From Nymphaea colorata (lineage: Eukaryota; Streptophyta; Magnoliopsida; Nymphaeales; Nymphaeaceae): a stretch of DNA of 64,000 nt. The number at the start of each line of letters is the position of its first letter. Position 1 is the first letter of the stretch. Positions 24,516 to 37,726 of the stretch are shown here, piece after piece. Below the pieces are notes generated by a model, which was given only the letters and a program-made list of their open reading frames with translations, was not told where the DNA came from and searched no databases. Made by a program: the position numbers and the translations under genes. Where the stretch lies: the NCBI RefSeq assembly GCF_008831285.2, contig NC_045138.2, forward strand, positions 38,927,115 to 38,991,114. The letters run 5' to 3'.

Positions 24516-26734
24516 ATGATGTCTGAAATGGAGAAGGCAACAGCAACAGTAACACCACCACGCAAGTCATCCTCGGCTCTGAGAAGCAAGGAACTCTTCA
24601 ACCTCCAACCGCCACCGTCCCTTATCCTCGATGGCACTCCCACCCCTCACCCTACTCCAAAAGTTTCTCCTTCCCTTCCGGACGCCACCGACACGCTTCC
24701 TCAGAGCCGCCACCACCACCATCAACAACAAGAACAACTGCCGGCGCCACCTGCCATTCTTTCTCCTTCCTCCTCCGCCAGAAGAAGCAGGAGAGGACAG
24801 CTGGCCAGACCCAGGCACAGGGCCGAGAGGCTCTCGTCGTCCTCCTCCTCCTCCCTCCTTCCCCTGCCATCCAGACTCTGCATCGATGACCCCCTTATGG
24901 ATTCACCTACCCTGAGGCCGAAAAAATGGAAGAACGGCTGCAGTCCCGGCGGCCGTGCTTCTCCAGTTGCCCAAAGAAGCAGCAGGCGTGTGTCGAGGAG
25001 AGCGGCTATGGCGCCAATGGTAATTGAGAAAGAAGAAAAGGAATTCGGTGATGTGAGTGCTCAAGAAGATCACCCACCTACCAAGAAGGGAACGCCACGC
25101 AGGCTCGGCGAGAAAGGTTTGCGAGAAATCTTGTGGAACCTCCAGAGTTTTTATTATTATTATTTTTTTCGTCCTTGAATCAACGCCAATGCTTTCGATA
25201 TTGGTGCAGAAGGGTATAAAAAGGAGCTTGATGGTCGTGACATTAATCGAGTGGGACAATGGCTCTACGAACTGATCATGTGGAAGGATGTCGCCAGATC
25301 CAGTCTCTGGTTCGGTTTGGGGTCGGTCTGTTTCTTGGCTTCTGCCTTTGCACAGGGCATCAGCTTCAGGTTTCAATCTTCGTCTCATGGTGGAACTCCT
25401 TTCCTTAGTTATTGAGCTAGGAACTAACTTCAGTGTTCTCTTTTCTGCATCATCACAGTTTTGTATCAGTTACTTCACAGCTGGCCCTTCTCTTCTTGGC
25501 CGTCGTGTTCCTCTACAATTCATTTGCGAGAAAGTAATGGCATTTTTTCTTCCTTTCTTTTCTCTCTTTACCTTTCTTTGCGCTGTTGTTGCATTCCTTT
25601 GCTCATTTATGACTCGTAGAGCTTTTTTATATGCAGGGAGAAGGATGGTGATTATGATGCAAGCGAATCAAGAAACAAGCTGGTGGTGAGGCAAGAGGAT
25701 ATAGCTTATGCAGTCCAAATGCTCGTTTCAGTGCTGAACATGATCATTTCAAAGATCAGAGAGCTTTTCTCAGGGGATCCATCGATGACTCTCAAGGTAT
25801 CTTAGCCATGAACATCAAATTACATCTTATTGCAGCTGGAAGAATTACAAAAGTCGGATAAAAATCTTGAAATCAGCAAAAACAGAATCATGTTCCTATT
25901 TCATATATGGCGATGGTTCCATAATGGGTGCTCACCTGGTGAACTACAGTGAAGAAGATGACAGTGATAAAGCATTCACCTTATTACGATCCCTACCTTT
26001 TTTTTCTCAGGTTGCTCCAATCCTATTCATTGCGTCTGAATACGGCCACGTATTGTCCTTGTGGAGACTCTTTGCAGCAGGTAGCTGCTGAACTATTTTT
26101 CTGAAAACTTATTGCGTCTCCAAGTAATATGTCAATTTAATAATGCATCGATGCAGGATTTTTCTTGAGCTTTACTATTCCTAAAATGTACTCATGCTAT
26201 GCGGAGCAATTACACGGACAAGGTTAGCTGCTATATATATAGTCACAAATTGATAAAAAACACTATGCTGCATGATTGGGGAGTGGACCTAATTTATAGC
26301 TACTTTCTCTGCGGATCAGTGGGCCACTTCAGATCATGGATGTTGGAAGCATGGACAGGTTGCGGCCATAAAAGAATTCTTGCGACTTCCGCAACCACAA
26401 TCTTTTGGAATGTCTCAAGCACGAGGACACGTTTTTTTGCTGGTAATTGGTTAATCTCCTGGTGCTAAAAATGACGTAGATTCAATTATAGATGAAAAAA
26501 CAATAGAAGCTGGTGGCAAGCCAAATTTTTCTTCCTCTGTAATGGAACATGGTAAAACTCATTGATTTCTTGTTGGTACTAAGGAAATACTTCTTTTTCT
26601 TATCTGCAGCGTTTATGTTTGTGGTATTGCTACGGTTTTACCGGCAATGCTCCCAGTCACAAGGTGAAGCTGGAAACGGGGATGCGGTTGTAGTAGAGGT
26701 CGTAGAGGAAGAAACACTGGACAAAAATGAGTGA
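24516..26734 (+). CDS. Reticulon-like protein with long disordered N-terminus (RTNLB type)
   Basis: Reticulons wedge into the ER membrane and shape tubules. Eight exons: 24516-25116, 25210-25369, 25459-25533, 25637-25796, 26011-26080, 26157-26222, 26320-26442, 26610-26734; 459 aa, phases consistent. The start is ATG ATG at 24516 (MMSEMEK). Residues 1-200 are Pro/Ser/Arg-rich and look disordered, with poly-Ser and His runs. The reticulon domain begins near residue 217 (VGQWLYELIMWKD) with a long hydrophobic hairpin (SSLWFGLGSVCFLASAFAQG, then SQLALLFLAVVFLYNSFAR). A second hydrophobic hairpin follows (LSLWRLFAAGFFLSFTIPKM, then TTIFWNVSSTRTRFF and FMFVVLLRFYRQ). There is no C-terminal di-lysine signal. 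The length and long N-terminus recall the RTNLB17/18/21 group of Arabidopsis, a comparison made from memory. It is convergent with the aminotransferase gene. Confidence 0.92.
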
Positions 26735-27923
26735 TCGACTTGATGACTTGCCTTTGTATTATGTCCATGGAGAATGCACGAATGTCTGTTTCTGCAATAT
26801 GTGGCAGAAGGGAAGGATAGATATTGTTTTTAGCTTTCTTTCATAGTAATCAAGTGGAAACTCTTGAAGAGAGGCATAGTGCGTCAAGGACTAGAGAGAC
26901 TGTAGATAGAAGTCAGTAATCAACTTGCTTTTGCACTTTATCCATTGCTCTTTCCTCTGAGAAACTCTATCAACAGATGGATTTTCTTTTCCAGTGCCTC
27001 TTTTCAATGATCAAACAGCAAATATGAATTGTATTGGTTCAAACCATTTCAGATTAAATTCTCCTCAGACAATACGTACTAGAAAAATTTCTTCAACCAA
27101 TCCAGATGTATCTATGAATTGCTTATGTATATCTATGAATTGCTTATGTTTGGAATACTTCCCATTTTCTGGAAACGTTCAGAGTCATAGTCTTTGACAG
27201 AGGTAAAAAAAATGACCTTCACACATCCAACATTTCTTAACTTTCTAAACCAGTATTACAATATGAATTTTCTTCTAATATTTACAGAAAGATTTGATTG
27301 CGTTCCTGACCTAAGAGCAGAGTTTAATGTCCATTGGCCTATACGTAATCGTTCAACACAGTTTATCATAGCCCAACTTCAAAGCCAAAGTGAAAGGAGT
27401 ACATGGCCTGTGTAGACTTTCTACATCCTTGCTTGCTGAGCTTCCCATTTAGATCCTACACAGGATTTGCTTCAGCACAGATCATCAGATCAGGCCAGCT
27501 CTAAGGCTATCAACCCCTCCTGGTGACAAAGTTTGGATCTGCTTCTTAGAATCGACGGTTAAATAGTGTTCCATTTTTTACAAACCAACTTACATCAGAA
27601 TATTTTTCAGATTTTTAAGTTCTCACTTGACAGTGACACCATCACACTCCATGCCCATTGATAAATCTTTTCTTTTTGCAAGTTCGTGCTTGGAAGGAGA
27701 AAATGCGGTTAAAGTCTGACAAAGGATATCTATACTGATAATTACATATCACTCCTTTAGAAGAGAAGATTATTATTACAGTTTTCTTGGCTTTTATTTC
27801 TCACTAAGGTAGGAGGCAGCAGCTGGACTCCCACGAACACACGTATTCCCCATTTTTCCAGGGCTAAACTCAACGAGCCGTTTTACTTCTCTACCAAACC
27901 CATGCAGGAGCAACCAATTTCCC
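26735..27923. other. 3' regions between two convergent genes
   Basis: Holds the 3' UTRs of the reticulon (plus) and aminotransferase (minus) genes. No further coding sequence was supported. Confidence 0.5.
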
Positions 27924-30900
27924 TCAATTTTTCTTGTGCCGGTGACAGAAAGATCTCAGTCTTGCAAGACCATCTTGCAGAAGTGGAGGATCTACAGCAA
28001 AGGTGATCCGAAGCCATCCCTTCATGCCCAGTGCACTACCTGCAAAACTTGCCTTTGTAACGAGGAAGACCATGTAACAATTACAGAACTAATTATCAAC
28101 TTTAACTATTACCTGGCAAGACAATTATAGATTCTTCTTTGGCCAATTTGCAGCAGAAATCCATATCATCCTTTATGTTCTTCAAACGAGAAGCATCTAG
28201 TCTCACCTGCCACAGAGAAAACGCTCTTCCTAATATGATATTGATTTACAATAAATAATAAATAAAGTTAAAGGAACTCTGCTTTACCATAACAAACATT
28301 GATGCTTCAGGCCTGTGTGGACAAGAAATGCAGTCAATTTGCAAGAGACTGTTGTAGCATATATCTGCTGTTAATTTCAACGTCTGGACCGTTTTGTTAA
28401 AGAAATCCTTGGTTGTTTCTCCAAGAATCTTTGGAATCGCTGCCTGGTAAATTGGATACTCGTCAGTCATTAGGAACTGTGAAAACTTAACCTCTAAAAG
28501 TGATACAGCCTGAGGAGATCATTTCATGTACCGGAAGGGGAACATGTCAGTGAGCCCCAAGAGCTGTGGAGCCCCAGCAATGGGGAGCTCCCGTATATTC
28601 ATGTCATTTCAGTACAAATGTGGCATAAAAGAAAAAACTAGCTCTCCATCTCAGTTAAGAAATTTGTGTTAACACCTTATCATTTTGGTCAACAAGAAAT
28701 GGCGTCTGAATGTGTAGAATTCATTATGGTCAAGAATTCTTATCTATCCTGGAATTGAATGGCAACAGCCGTTAAATTTACCAAAAATACCAGTACGGAA
28801 CAACATACAGATGTGCCAGTTCCTTTTCCCTCTAATGACTAAGTGAAATTGTATCTCCCCCCATTTTAATTAGTTCTTTCTAGCATTTTATGTGACCCTG
28901 TGGCAGACTTGTCTCTAATCACAAGAAATGTAAGGCCTACATATGTTCCTGCTCTCTTCCTACCATCAGATCAGCAGTACATAGAAGCACTGCAAGCACA
29001 TACACAGAGGGAAGAAAAAAGACAAAATCACATGTCTATATACATATACAGAAGTCATGGAATTCCAAATGAAACTAGCATTTTTTTGAGTTTACAACAT
29101 CTGAACCTCACCAGTGTTCAAGTGGTGGTTTCCAAATTTAAACTAAACGCTGAGGATGAAGTCCATGGAGTGTACAAAATTAACCATGATACCCTCATAT
29201 TTTATGAATGTTGAGAAGTGTCTTGCTGGTAATTTTACCATCTTTAACCATTACATTTATTTTGGAACCCTTTTCCTTGGACAGTGGTCTAGTGCTCTAC
29301 AAAAATAGTCACTTTGCATGTTTATGAATCTGAATAATTAAGTAATTTTGCCAAAAACTACCCCACAAAAGAGGTAAAGGACCCAAACAAGAACAAATGC
29401 ATATAGCAGATAATAACACATGCCAAAGATAAACCAGGACATGTGAACCGGAAGGAAATATCAGCAGGCAAACGAGGTACTTAACTATGATACATCTAAA
29501 ATCAGCTTCTAGCAGAATGACACATTGAAAAGAACGAATTCAACAAGAATTGTGGAGGCGAACATGCACACAAGAAAAGAGGATAAGCATGAGTTACAAA
29601 ACCTGAATTATAGTTGGTGGATCAGATGACACATTCAGGTAACTCCTTACACCATCAACAATCTGAAAGTAATGGAACATCCACAGTTAGTAGAAGGGAA
29701 AAATATCCTTGAAGATATTGGCACGTTATGCATTAATCAGAAAAATATCCTTGAAGACTTTGTTACTAAGGTCTACCTCTTGCACACCAACTAAGACTTT
29801 TGATTGCTTGGTCAATAAACACACTGAAAAGTGAGAGTCAAATGGACAAACAAATACTAACCTCAAAGAAAAGTTTATATACCACGGAAAGGTTCTTACT
29901 CTTTATCAAAGAAAATTACAGATCTGCAGTAAATAGTACAAAGGTGAAAGTTTTTCCACATATCGTAAATGTGGACCTTTGCTTCTTTTTTTTTGGGGTC
30001 AAAGAATCACATGTTTGGTCTATCATGTAGTACCAAACCCAGGCAAAAATCTTGACAGCTTAATGCGCAAGAAATATCAAGACATTTTGACATAACTTAA
30101 AGATGGAGAATGATTTTACATAAACCTTTGAGAGTTAAAGCCCAACAAAAGAAGCCTAGAGTAGCAAGGGCCCGTTCATGGGTTCAAAAGTTCAAACATC
30201 ATGATAGTTTCTAGAAACGGTTCTAAATTTTTGTCTTCGGTTAAGAAAAGGAAAAGTGACATTGTCCACAGAGAAGTTAGAACCCATTTTCTTGTGAGAT
30301 ACTGCAGGCCATTTCCTTTGATGACAGTCAATGTTGATCTTTCAAAAGCAGGTTCGTAGAGTAGTAGCTTTTTATTGGAAGTCGATTTGAAAGATCTACC
30401 TGTTAATGGACTCTGGTTTCGCAATGAATAAAGAAATAAGCAAAATACGTTAACGCCAACCTTGTTTTGCTTCAGAATGCCGTTGGGATCGCATGCCGCA
30501 AGCCATCCGAGTCTCCATCCAGGCACCACCCATCTCTTCGATATTGAACCCAATGTAATTACCGGAACTATAGAACTAAATGCTCCCATTGGAACGAAAG
30601 GCCTGCTTCCAAAGTTCAGATGAGCATACACTTCATCGGCGATCACAACAATGCCCAGCTTCCTCGCCACACCGGCAACCTAAAACCATGCACAATGGCA
30701 CCAGGACCCGAAAATGTTATCACAAGAAAACAGAGGTTTTCTCAAAGGGGTTGAATGAATTTACAGACCTTCTCCAAGTGCTCCCTAGAGAAGACATTGC
30801 CGCAAGGATTCACCGGATTAATGATAACCATGGCGACGGTGTTCTCGTCTGCGAGCGACTCGACGGCTTCGAGATCGATCTCCCAATGTTGGTCCGGAAG

Positions 30901-33251
30901 CAGGTCGAAGTGACGGCCTTCAAGGCCGCACAAGGTGGTTCTCGCTTCGTAGAGCGGGAAACCCGGCCTGGGGAGCAAGATGTTGGCACCTGGGCGGGAG
31001 AGGACGTGGAGGACGACCTCGATGGCCTGAGCGCATCCCACAGTGAGGAAGACATCGTCATGGGAAAGCTTGTAGGGGAGGTCTTTAGACAAGTACTCAG
31101 AAACTGCCCTGTAGATAGATAGAAGCAAGTTGAGAACAAAGAAGAAGAAGAAGAAGAAGTAAACGAGAAAAATAGAATTACACCGCACAGTAGGAAGACT
31201 GCAGAAATGGGAAAAGAGGAATTTTTCTAGACAAACAATAAAACCATCAAAAAGAAGGAATTGTCTGCTAAGAGACGAGCTTTTGGCGTCCAAACGGGAG
31301 AGCATTTAGAACAGGCATCAACATGAAAAGAGACAAGCAGTGGAAGACAACGAGGCGCAGACTTATGGCCACGTTGAGGGGCTCAGAGAAGACAACCAAC
31401 GTCCATGGCGACGAGACTCGGGCCCATATCCTTCCTACTCGCTTTCTTTTCTCAAAAGGAGAAAGGGGAAAAAAATAACAAGAAGAATCTTGGCCACGTC
31501 TCCGTGACCACCATTCTCAAGTTTTACGAATAAACGAAGTTCGAGGAGACGGAGAAGCTTATGGGCAACTGTGAACGAGCGCTGAGGCTCGTCCTCGCTC
31601 AACCCCGTGAGGCCACAACCCGACCTTCTAGCGCAGAGAGTAAGCCTCTGCTCGGGGAGTAAGAATTGAACTTCGTCGACCGCGTCTTCCGCGACGGTCG
31701 CCGTCTTGAATGACTCGAACGCCGAGGGATCGCCGTGGAGCAGGGGGGATCACGGGCCGTTCATCGGTCTTCTTCAGGTTAGAGAGTAAGACTTCAAGCA
31801 CTGCTTTGATGCCCTTCTGGTTCGCCAACGAGAGATTCTCGTTGGGCTTGAACCTTCATAGCTTATCCTCCATTTCCTCCTCCCCGTTCAACACCTCCCC
31901 AGAACAAGTTTTGGCATTCTTCACCTTCTTCCTCTCCTCTATGACTTCTCTTTGTTCTTAGTTGCTCAATAGAGTAAAGGTTAGAGAGAAAGAAAGAGGA
32001 AAAGAGCGAGAGAGAGTGAGGAGGTAGTTGTGAGAGACAGAGGTTGGTCGTAAGGTAACTGTACAAGAGGTACGATGAACTTTTGAAATGCTTCACAAAA
32101 ATTTTAACTGCACAACTGAGGCCCATATTTCGAAATACACTCTCAAATAAGTTTGTTCTATGCGTAGGTAGATTTTCATCGACGGGTCGACGCTCTATAC
32201 TTTCTCAAATGTCATAAACTGCAAATGATTTAATGCAGCATAAAAAAACAACTGCAACTGAGAATGTATTTCCAGGTTTTCGAATATGATAACTCCACTC
32301 ATGTCGGAGCGGTTTAGAATAAAAACACATAATTGAGTTCGCCATCAGTCTCAGTCAAGTGGCCGGCAGCCGGCCGGCGAGTGGGTTTGTTGAACACTAC
32401 AAAATTTGCTATACTAGAATTTTTCCCGTTTGAGGAGGCAAAGGAATCTGGATGTCACGTATAACGTGATAACTGCAGTCATGCAAGACAAATTTGGGTC
32501 TACTTTTCAAAAAGGCACATGTTCTAGCCATCTTTGGATCATGGGCAGCTGGAAAATCGACTCCAAAAGTGTTATTTTGGAAACTTTACGTGGAAACAAA
32601 GGTAACAATGGGAAAACTTTAGTGCCCATTTGGCGAAAGCCTAGTGATTCACTTAAAGGCTTCGGTCAGTTGTTACGGATAGCACAACTTCTGGACGTCA
32701 TAAAATAAGATCAAAGGACATCGCATTCAAATCGCATTGATGCACTCGCAAGAAATGGGTAAAGTCTTCCATAGACTCTGGAATTTCGAGTTCCCCCGCT
32801 GAACGACAGTAAATGCTTAGTCGGTGATGGTCGTAGTTTTCTGACTCAAGAAATTATGGTAGTCTGGTTATACTTTCAGAGAGAGGAGAAGAAGAAGAAG
32901 AAGAATGTAAACGGAAGTGTAGACCGAGTACAGTACAGACCTTCTAGCGGCAGGGAGGCCGATGCTGGGCGGGTACCTGTTGAACTTCCCGGACCTTATG
33001 GACTCGACGACGGCATCTTCAGCCGTGGACGTCGTCCTGAACGACTCGAACGCGGAAGGGTCGCCGTGGCCGAGCTGGATGACGACCCTCCCGTCCTCCC
33101 CGTTGAGGTTAGAACCCACTATATCCAGCACGCCTCTGATGCTCTGCTGGTTCACCGCCGCGAGCCTCTCGTTGGGCTTGAACCGCCATCGCCTCCCCTC
33201 CGCTTCTCCCTTCCCGTTCGCCACTACAAGCCCGCCGCCACCATTCTCCAT
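27924..33251 (-). CDS. TAT: Tyrosine/nicotianamine aminotransferase-family protein
   Basis: A class I/II PLP aminotransferase, transferring an amino group from tyrosine or a related substrate to a 2-oxo acid. Exons on the minus strand: 32941-33251, 30769-31108, 30461-30679, 29603-29662, 28288-28443, 28113-28206, 27924-28039; 431 aa, the usual size. ATG at 33251 opens MENGGGG; the core starts [15 protein letters not shown]. Motifs include [87 protein letters not shown] (Asp232, Tyr235) and GSISKRW (PLP lysine Lys265). The C-terminus has [13 protein letters not shown]. Usual family members have NPGNPCG or NPNNPCG where this has NPVNPCG. Intron 1 (31109-32940) contains a broken duplicate of exon 1. 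TAT, NAAT and SUR1-type C-S lyases share this architecture, so substrate is not assigned. No transit peptide was seen, so it is probably cytosolic. Confidence 0.94.
31139..31160. repeat. (GAA)n microsatellite
   Basis: A short GAA run (TTC on the gene strand) next to the acceptor of aminotransferase exon 2; it probably forms part of the polypyrimidine tract. Confidence 0.7.
31625..31873 (-). pseudogene. Broken duplicate of aminotransferase exon 1
   Basis: The minus strand contains the phrase FKPNE followed by a diverged peptide ([18 protein letters not shown]) and, in another frame, [12 protein letters not shown] with VAEDAV, all matching exon 1 of the host gene in the same order and orientation. 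The counterpart of the start codon lies at 31873, but the frame hits TGA after five codons (MEDKL), and a frameshift separates the two conserved halves. The exon end 'ctagaag' and a following GT donor are kept. It lies inside intron 1, about 1.3 kb downstream of the true exon 1. Confidence 0.85.
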
Positions 33252-33460
33252 CTTTCCTCCTTCCGCCTCTCCTCTTTCCGCTTCCGCTTGATTTTAACCA
33301 CTTGCCCGGATTTTCAGAAGCCAAAATCGCGGGTGAACGACAACCCCAAAAACCAAGGACCTTGGTTCGTGGGCAGCACGCGCTCCTGATAGCAGCCACA
33401 CAGAGGACAAGTTTCAGTCTCACAAAGGAACGCAAGTGGCGATCCTCTGCCTCTCTCTGT

Positions 33461-33470
33461 CATTATATAG
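33461..33470 (-). promoter_or_regulatory. TATA box of the aminotransferase gene
   Basis: The minus strand reads CTATATAATG about 210 bp before the start codon, so transcription would begin near 33430 with a leader of about 180 nt. It is the only clear TATA-like site close upstream. Confidence 0.5.
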
Positions 33471-35206
33471 CATCGAGGGGAAGATGAAACGGGAAGAGGA
33501 AGGAAGGGAAGAAGGACAGTGCGGTTGGATTCTTGGAGGCGTTACGTGAACGGCCACCAACCAAAGGGGACGCTCTCTATCCATCGCTCTGGCGCGGACG
33601 TGTCACGGACTCTCGGGCCACTTGATTCACGTCGCCTTTCACCTCTGACGTACGCTATTCTTGCGACCACGTGGTGGCGCACACAACTCCACATCCTAGA
33701 TGGACGCCTTTCTTTCGGTCCACAGCTCGAGAGGACCGGGAAGGAAGAAAAAACAAGAAACAGAGCCGCCTTCTGTTGCACCCCTAAGCAGCAGCGCATA
33801 ACAACTCTACATGTTATTCCACCTTTCATTATCAGCGTACCATGAACAATCTCAAGTCGTTTACGGTGATCAATCACCGTGGGCTTTAATAGTGAGGATT
33901 GACGCTATGAGAAATTACATTTCATTGAATCTGAATTCAAATTTCAGGCTTGACTGCTTGTCTAGTCAAATTCTAGCTTCAAATTTGAATTTGATTCAAT
34001 GTCTATTCATTTTGAAAGCCAGTCCTCAACATATTATAATGCGCTTCTGATTGATTGTTATATGTTCATATGTGAAAATAAAAGGTCTAACTCAGATTGT
34101 AAATTTAAAAATCAAATTCTAGCATGGTAGAAGCTTTTCTTTGTTGCGGAAAAGATTCCAAATGGAAATTGGTCACCTAATACATCTCATTTAAATACGA
34201 CATATTGACATGTGTAAGAAAGGACAATACTAGCTGCCAAATGTGCTACCATACATGGTCTCGCTCGATGGCTGAGTCTTTATTAAGGTGCAGGCCTGGC
34301 AGAGACGTTGCAGCCCTTCATTGTCTTCCTACACTGAGCAATCTCATGTCGTTTATAGTGATAAGTATGGGCCTCAAAACTTGAGGGCTGGTGAACATTT
34401 GGACCACACGTTTACAAAAAGCTGGTTATAAAAAAAAAAAAATGCTTCAAGTAAAATAAAATTGGATCGAATTTAGATCTAAGAAACAGGGATTCGGATT
34501 CAGTTTTAAGTAAATACCTGATCAGATTTTGGTTGAAATTTAAATAGGAATAAATTTCAAATAAGTATCCTATATCAAATATCTTGTTCTTTTGGTAGTT
34601 GGTTCTTGACCTGTCATAATCTATTCTAGATTTGGCTGTATATTTAAAAACGGATTGTAAATTTGAAAATAAGACTCCGATGTCATAGAGTTCCAATTCA
34701 GTTGTATGTAAATATAATAACAATCGTGTGATAAGTAATAGGTCAGATTCCAATTACAACCATTGACATTCTTAAGAACCCGTTTGATAGCTGGATTTTT
34801 ATTCACATGGATAAAAAGTCATGGACCGTGAACAAAAACTTTTGTCTGGTGTGTGATGGGTAGAGACAAAATCTCATAAGAATTCGTCCACTGCATGATG
34901 GACAAGAACAAAATTCTTGTACATTTTTTTTGCTTGCTGTCGAGCTGCAGAGAGAGTAGCGAAAGGGGACAAAGCAGATTGAGAGAGAATGATGATAATG
35001 AGAGAGAAAGAGTAAGGGAGGTTGTTTTATATATATATATATAAAGCACTAAGTATATAGTTAATAAATTTTCAATTGGCTTAAAGAGAATTAATATAAA
35101 AAATTCAAATTTAATGAGCACTTATACATAAAATAAATAAATTTATTAATATATAAATAAAACAAACTTTGTGGGCCGGCATGAACAATTAAACGTGGTT
35201 CCGCTA
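33471..35206. other. Intergenic between divergent genes, left part
   Basis: No gene seen. About 34441-34760 carries the same kind of AT-rich dispersed repeat as 23281-23600, and there is a short TA run near 35031-35044. Frames here lack domain features. Confidence 0.45.
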
Positions 35207-35340
35207 TTGGTCCAGCGGTATGAGATGTCTTTTCTAGGCCTAAGTTGAGGTAAGACGCAGTTTAAGACCTAGCCTTCATTCAATTACTGGACGCAGTTTC
35301 AGACCTAGCCTTCATTCAATTACTAGCCGGTCAGCACCTT
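35207..35340 (+). repeat. SINE-like unit with a 36-bp tandem duplication
   Basis: 'tggtccagcggtatgaga' resembles a Pol III A box, and about 45 bp on 'cagtttaagacctagcc' resembles a worn B box, the layout of tRNA-derived SINEs. A 36-bp segment (35255-35290) is repeated directly at 35291-35326 with one or two differences. Confidence 0.4.
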
Positions 35341-35934
35341 TGGGCCTCCGGCCACCTGATGATGAAAGAACTTACTGATTTGACTCTTTTCTTCAAACAA
35401 TTGAGTAAAAAAACTTGAAGTCAGCAATATACCAATAAAATAGATCAGAAAGAGAGACGTTCAAAACAAGTTTTAAATAGGACCTATGTTTAAAACTTCT
35501 AAAGGTATTTTGATAAGAAGAACATTGTATCCTTTAAATACATGTTCTTAAAATATAGAATCAGTGAAGGGCATGTTTTTGTTGTAGGAAACTAATATGA
35601 TGTACTGGTGTAGTTTTATATATGTAAATCTTAAATTCAATAGCTAAACAACGTAATTGTACAATGTTACAAGAACTTTTGTTCATGAAAAAATGTTCTT
35701 CTTCTTGAACAAAAACTCTTTTGAGTAATTCTCTCATTGTCAATGGAGAAGTAATAGGATTGAAAAGAGTTCTAAGTAGACATTTAGTCAACAATTTAGG
35801 TATTTTGAGATTTTTCATGTCGAAATATATGTAAGAAAAATGATCTTTAAAATGGCAGTGAGGGAAAAAGAAAAATAATTCAACCTTTAAAGCTTTTGTT
35901 CTTTCTCCTAAATCATTTCACCGGCAGTACCTAA
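35341..35934. other. Intergenic; no gene seen
   Basis: AT-rich DNA with short frames lacking any recognisable domain. Confidence 0.45.
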
Positions 35935-36096
35935 GGTCCAGTTTGATGTCAACGTGAAATTTGGAACGTTAAAGTTACCATGTAAAAAAATCAATGGTAA
36001 AAAGTTGGAAGTTTTTTGCAGGATAAAATTATCGCCGTACAAAAACATGAAGTTTCCGTTGCTGCAGAGTAAATTTCTTGTGCATCAAACGGGACC
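35935..36096. mobile_element. Tourist-like (PIF/Harbinger) MITE, 162 bp
   Basis: The left end GGTCCAGTTTGATG and the right end, on the minus strand GGTCCCGTTTGATG, differ at one position. TAA flanks both sides (35932-35934 and 36097-36099), as expected for Harbinger-type target duplication. Non-coding. Confidence 0.8.
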
Positions 36097-36099
36097 TAA

Positions 36100-37726
36100 A
36101 AGAGACATATTTATCAAACTTTTTCAATTTTTTCAAATGTGAGAGGGCCTCCTCCCAATGTTAAGCTGTAAGAGCAGACATCATCTCTGGACACCCCGGA
36201 TTGGAGCATGTTGTCACGCCAGCTCCTTCTCGACAAAAGGCCGGGGAGAGCTAGAAAATTCTAGTTAAGGGACACTAGATATTGCATAAATAATTGCACA
36301 TACAGAACCCATGCCATGCCAGACTCTGCCACGGGGAGAGGAGGAAAAGAGAGCATTCGAACCAAAAGACAAAAAAAATTGCAGGGCCACATTCACCAAT
36401 GCGTTGAATCATGTAGACATACATTTTTTCTTGATTGATTAGTGCGATTAATAACTTCATCTATGTAAAATATTAGACTTTAATGTCATTAAGAGGACAT
36501 TAGTCCTATTAATTTTTTTTTTTTTAAAATCAACGACATAGTTGTAGAGAAGATCGACACGTGCTTACAGCTAATATACTAATAGCGACAAATCGTGTTC
36601 CTGCAACTTTTATTAGTTTGCAGAAAATAACAGTATAACATTGCGTTGTCTACCGACAGCATAATTTTGATTCCTCCACCGACATTTTTCCCCTTCTTTT
36701 TCAATTTCATTTTTTGGTGAGATGTGAAGACCTAATGCCTGATAGAGAATTGAAACTTCCATGAACAACTTACTTACCTTCTTAGAGTATAGAGTATGCT
36801 TTGGGTGACTCAAGGTGATAACAATTCAACTTACATTTTTGAATCTCATTTTAATGTTTTGAATATACCTCGTTGCTCTTTAAACCTTTGCAAAGGTCCC
36901 TTTTAATCAGCACATTCAACAATTTCAAACGTTAGTTCATTAAAACAGAGGAAATTGTGCCTAAAGTTTTGGTATATTACTGTCTCAAACCTTTTTTTAT
37001 GCAGAGTTATCGTTCAATCAGATTTATTGCTACGTGGGCGGTAGAATTATCAATTATGTTATGGTTTCCTCCATGAAATATAATGGCACACGGATACAGT
37101 TATTGGCTTCATAAGAGCTAGAGAGAAAAGAAAATTTGTTTTACAACCCTTTTAACTAACTTTTGATGAACAGATGAGCGAAGAGGATTGGCAGAAATAT
37201 TTCATTTTAAAGAGAGCTGAAGCTTTCAGCATTCCCTTTATTCCCCATAGTATCAACTACCATGTTTGCTTAGGCGCCTAGAGGTGAACTGGGTTTTTCA
37301 CAAATCTTATTTTGACAAGGCAACCAAAATATATTTGATACTTTTACATTCCTCCGCTAAGGCTTTCATGAGTTCGAATTTTTATTATATCCCGAAATGA
37401 TGCTTTAATGTTCAGATCCAGATATTGATACCAATCCAACTTATTTTCTTTAGTCATCCGTGAACTGGACTCGGAATTGAGCAAGTAAATCCGATCCTTT
37501 GACAGTCTCGCCGATATCCGTTTCGGGTGGAACGGAGATAACGTCAGGACTCGAGGGGAGGGCAACGGAAAATCTGCCTACGTGGACAACAGAAAGCGAG
37601 AAACCCGTTGCCTCGATACTTTCACTCTCGCTCCGCCAAGTCACGAGAAGGAGAGCAAAGCCCGAGGGATGACGAAGAGTCGCGGCCGGAGAGGCTAGTG
37701 TTTTCCGTCCCTCCATTTCCGCCGAG
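36100..37726. other. Intergenic and promoter side of the phosphorylase gene
   Basis: AT-rich until about 37480, then increasingly GC-rich leader sequence up to the start codon. No other gene was recognised. No convincing TATA box was chosen. Confidence 0.45.

Noticed and set aside
32856-33389. Plus-strand frames of 177 and 109 aa over aminotransferase exon 1
   Set aside because: They are antisense shadows in GC-rich coding sequence; the minus strand gives a full family match.
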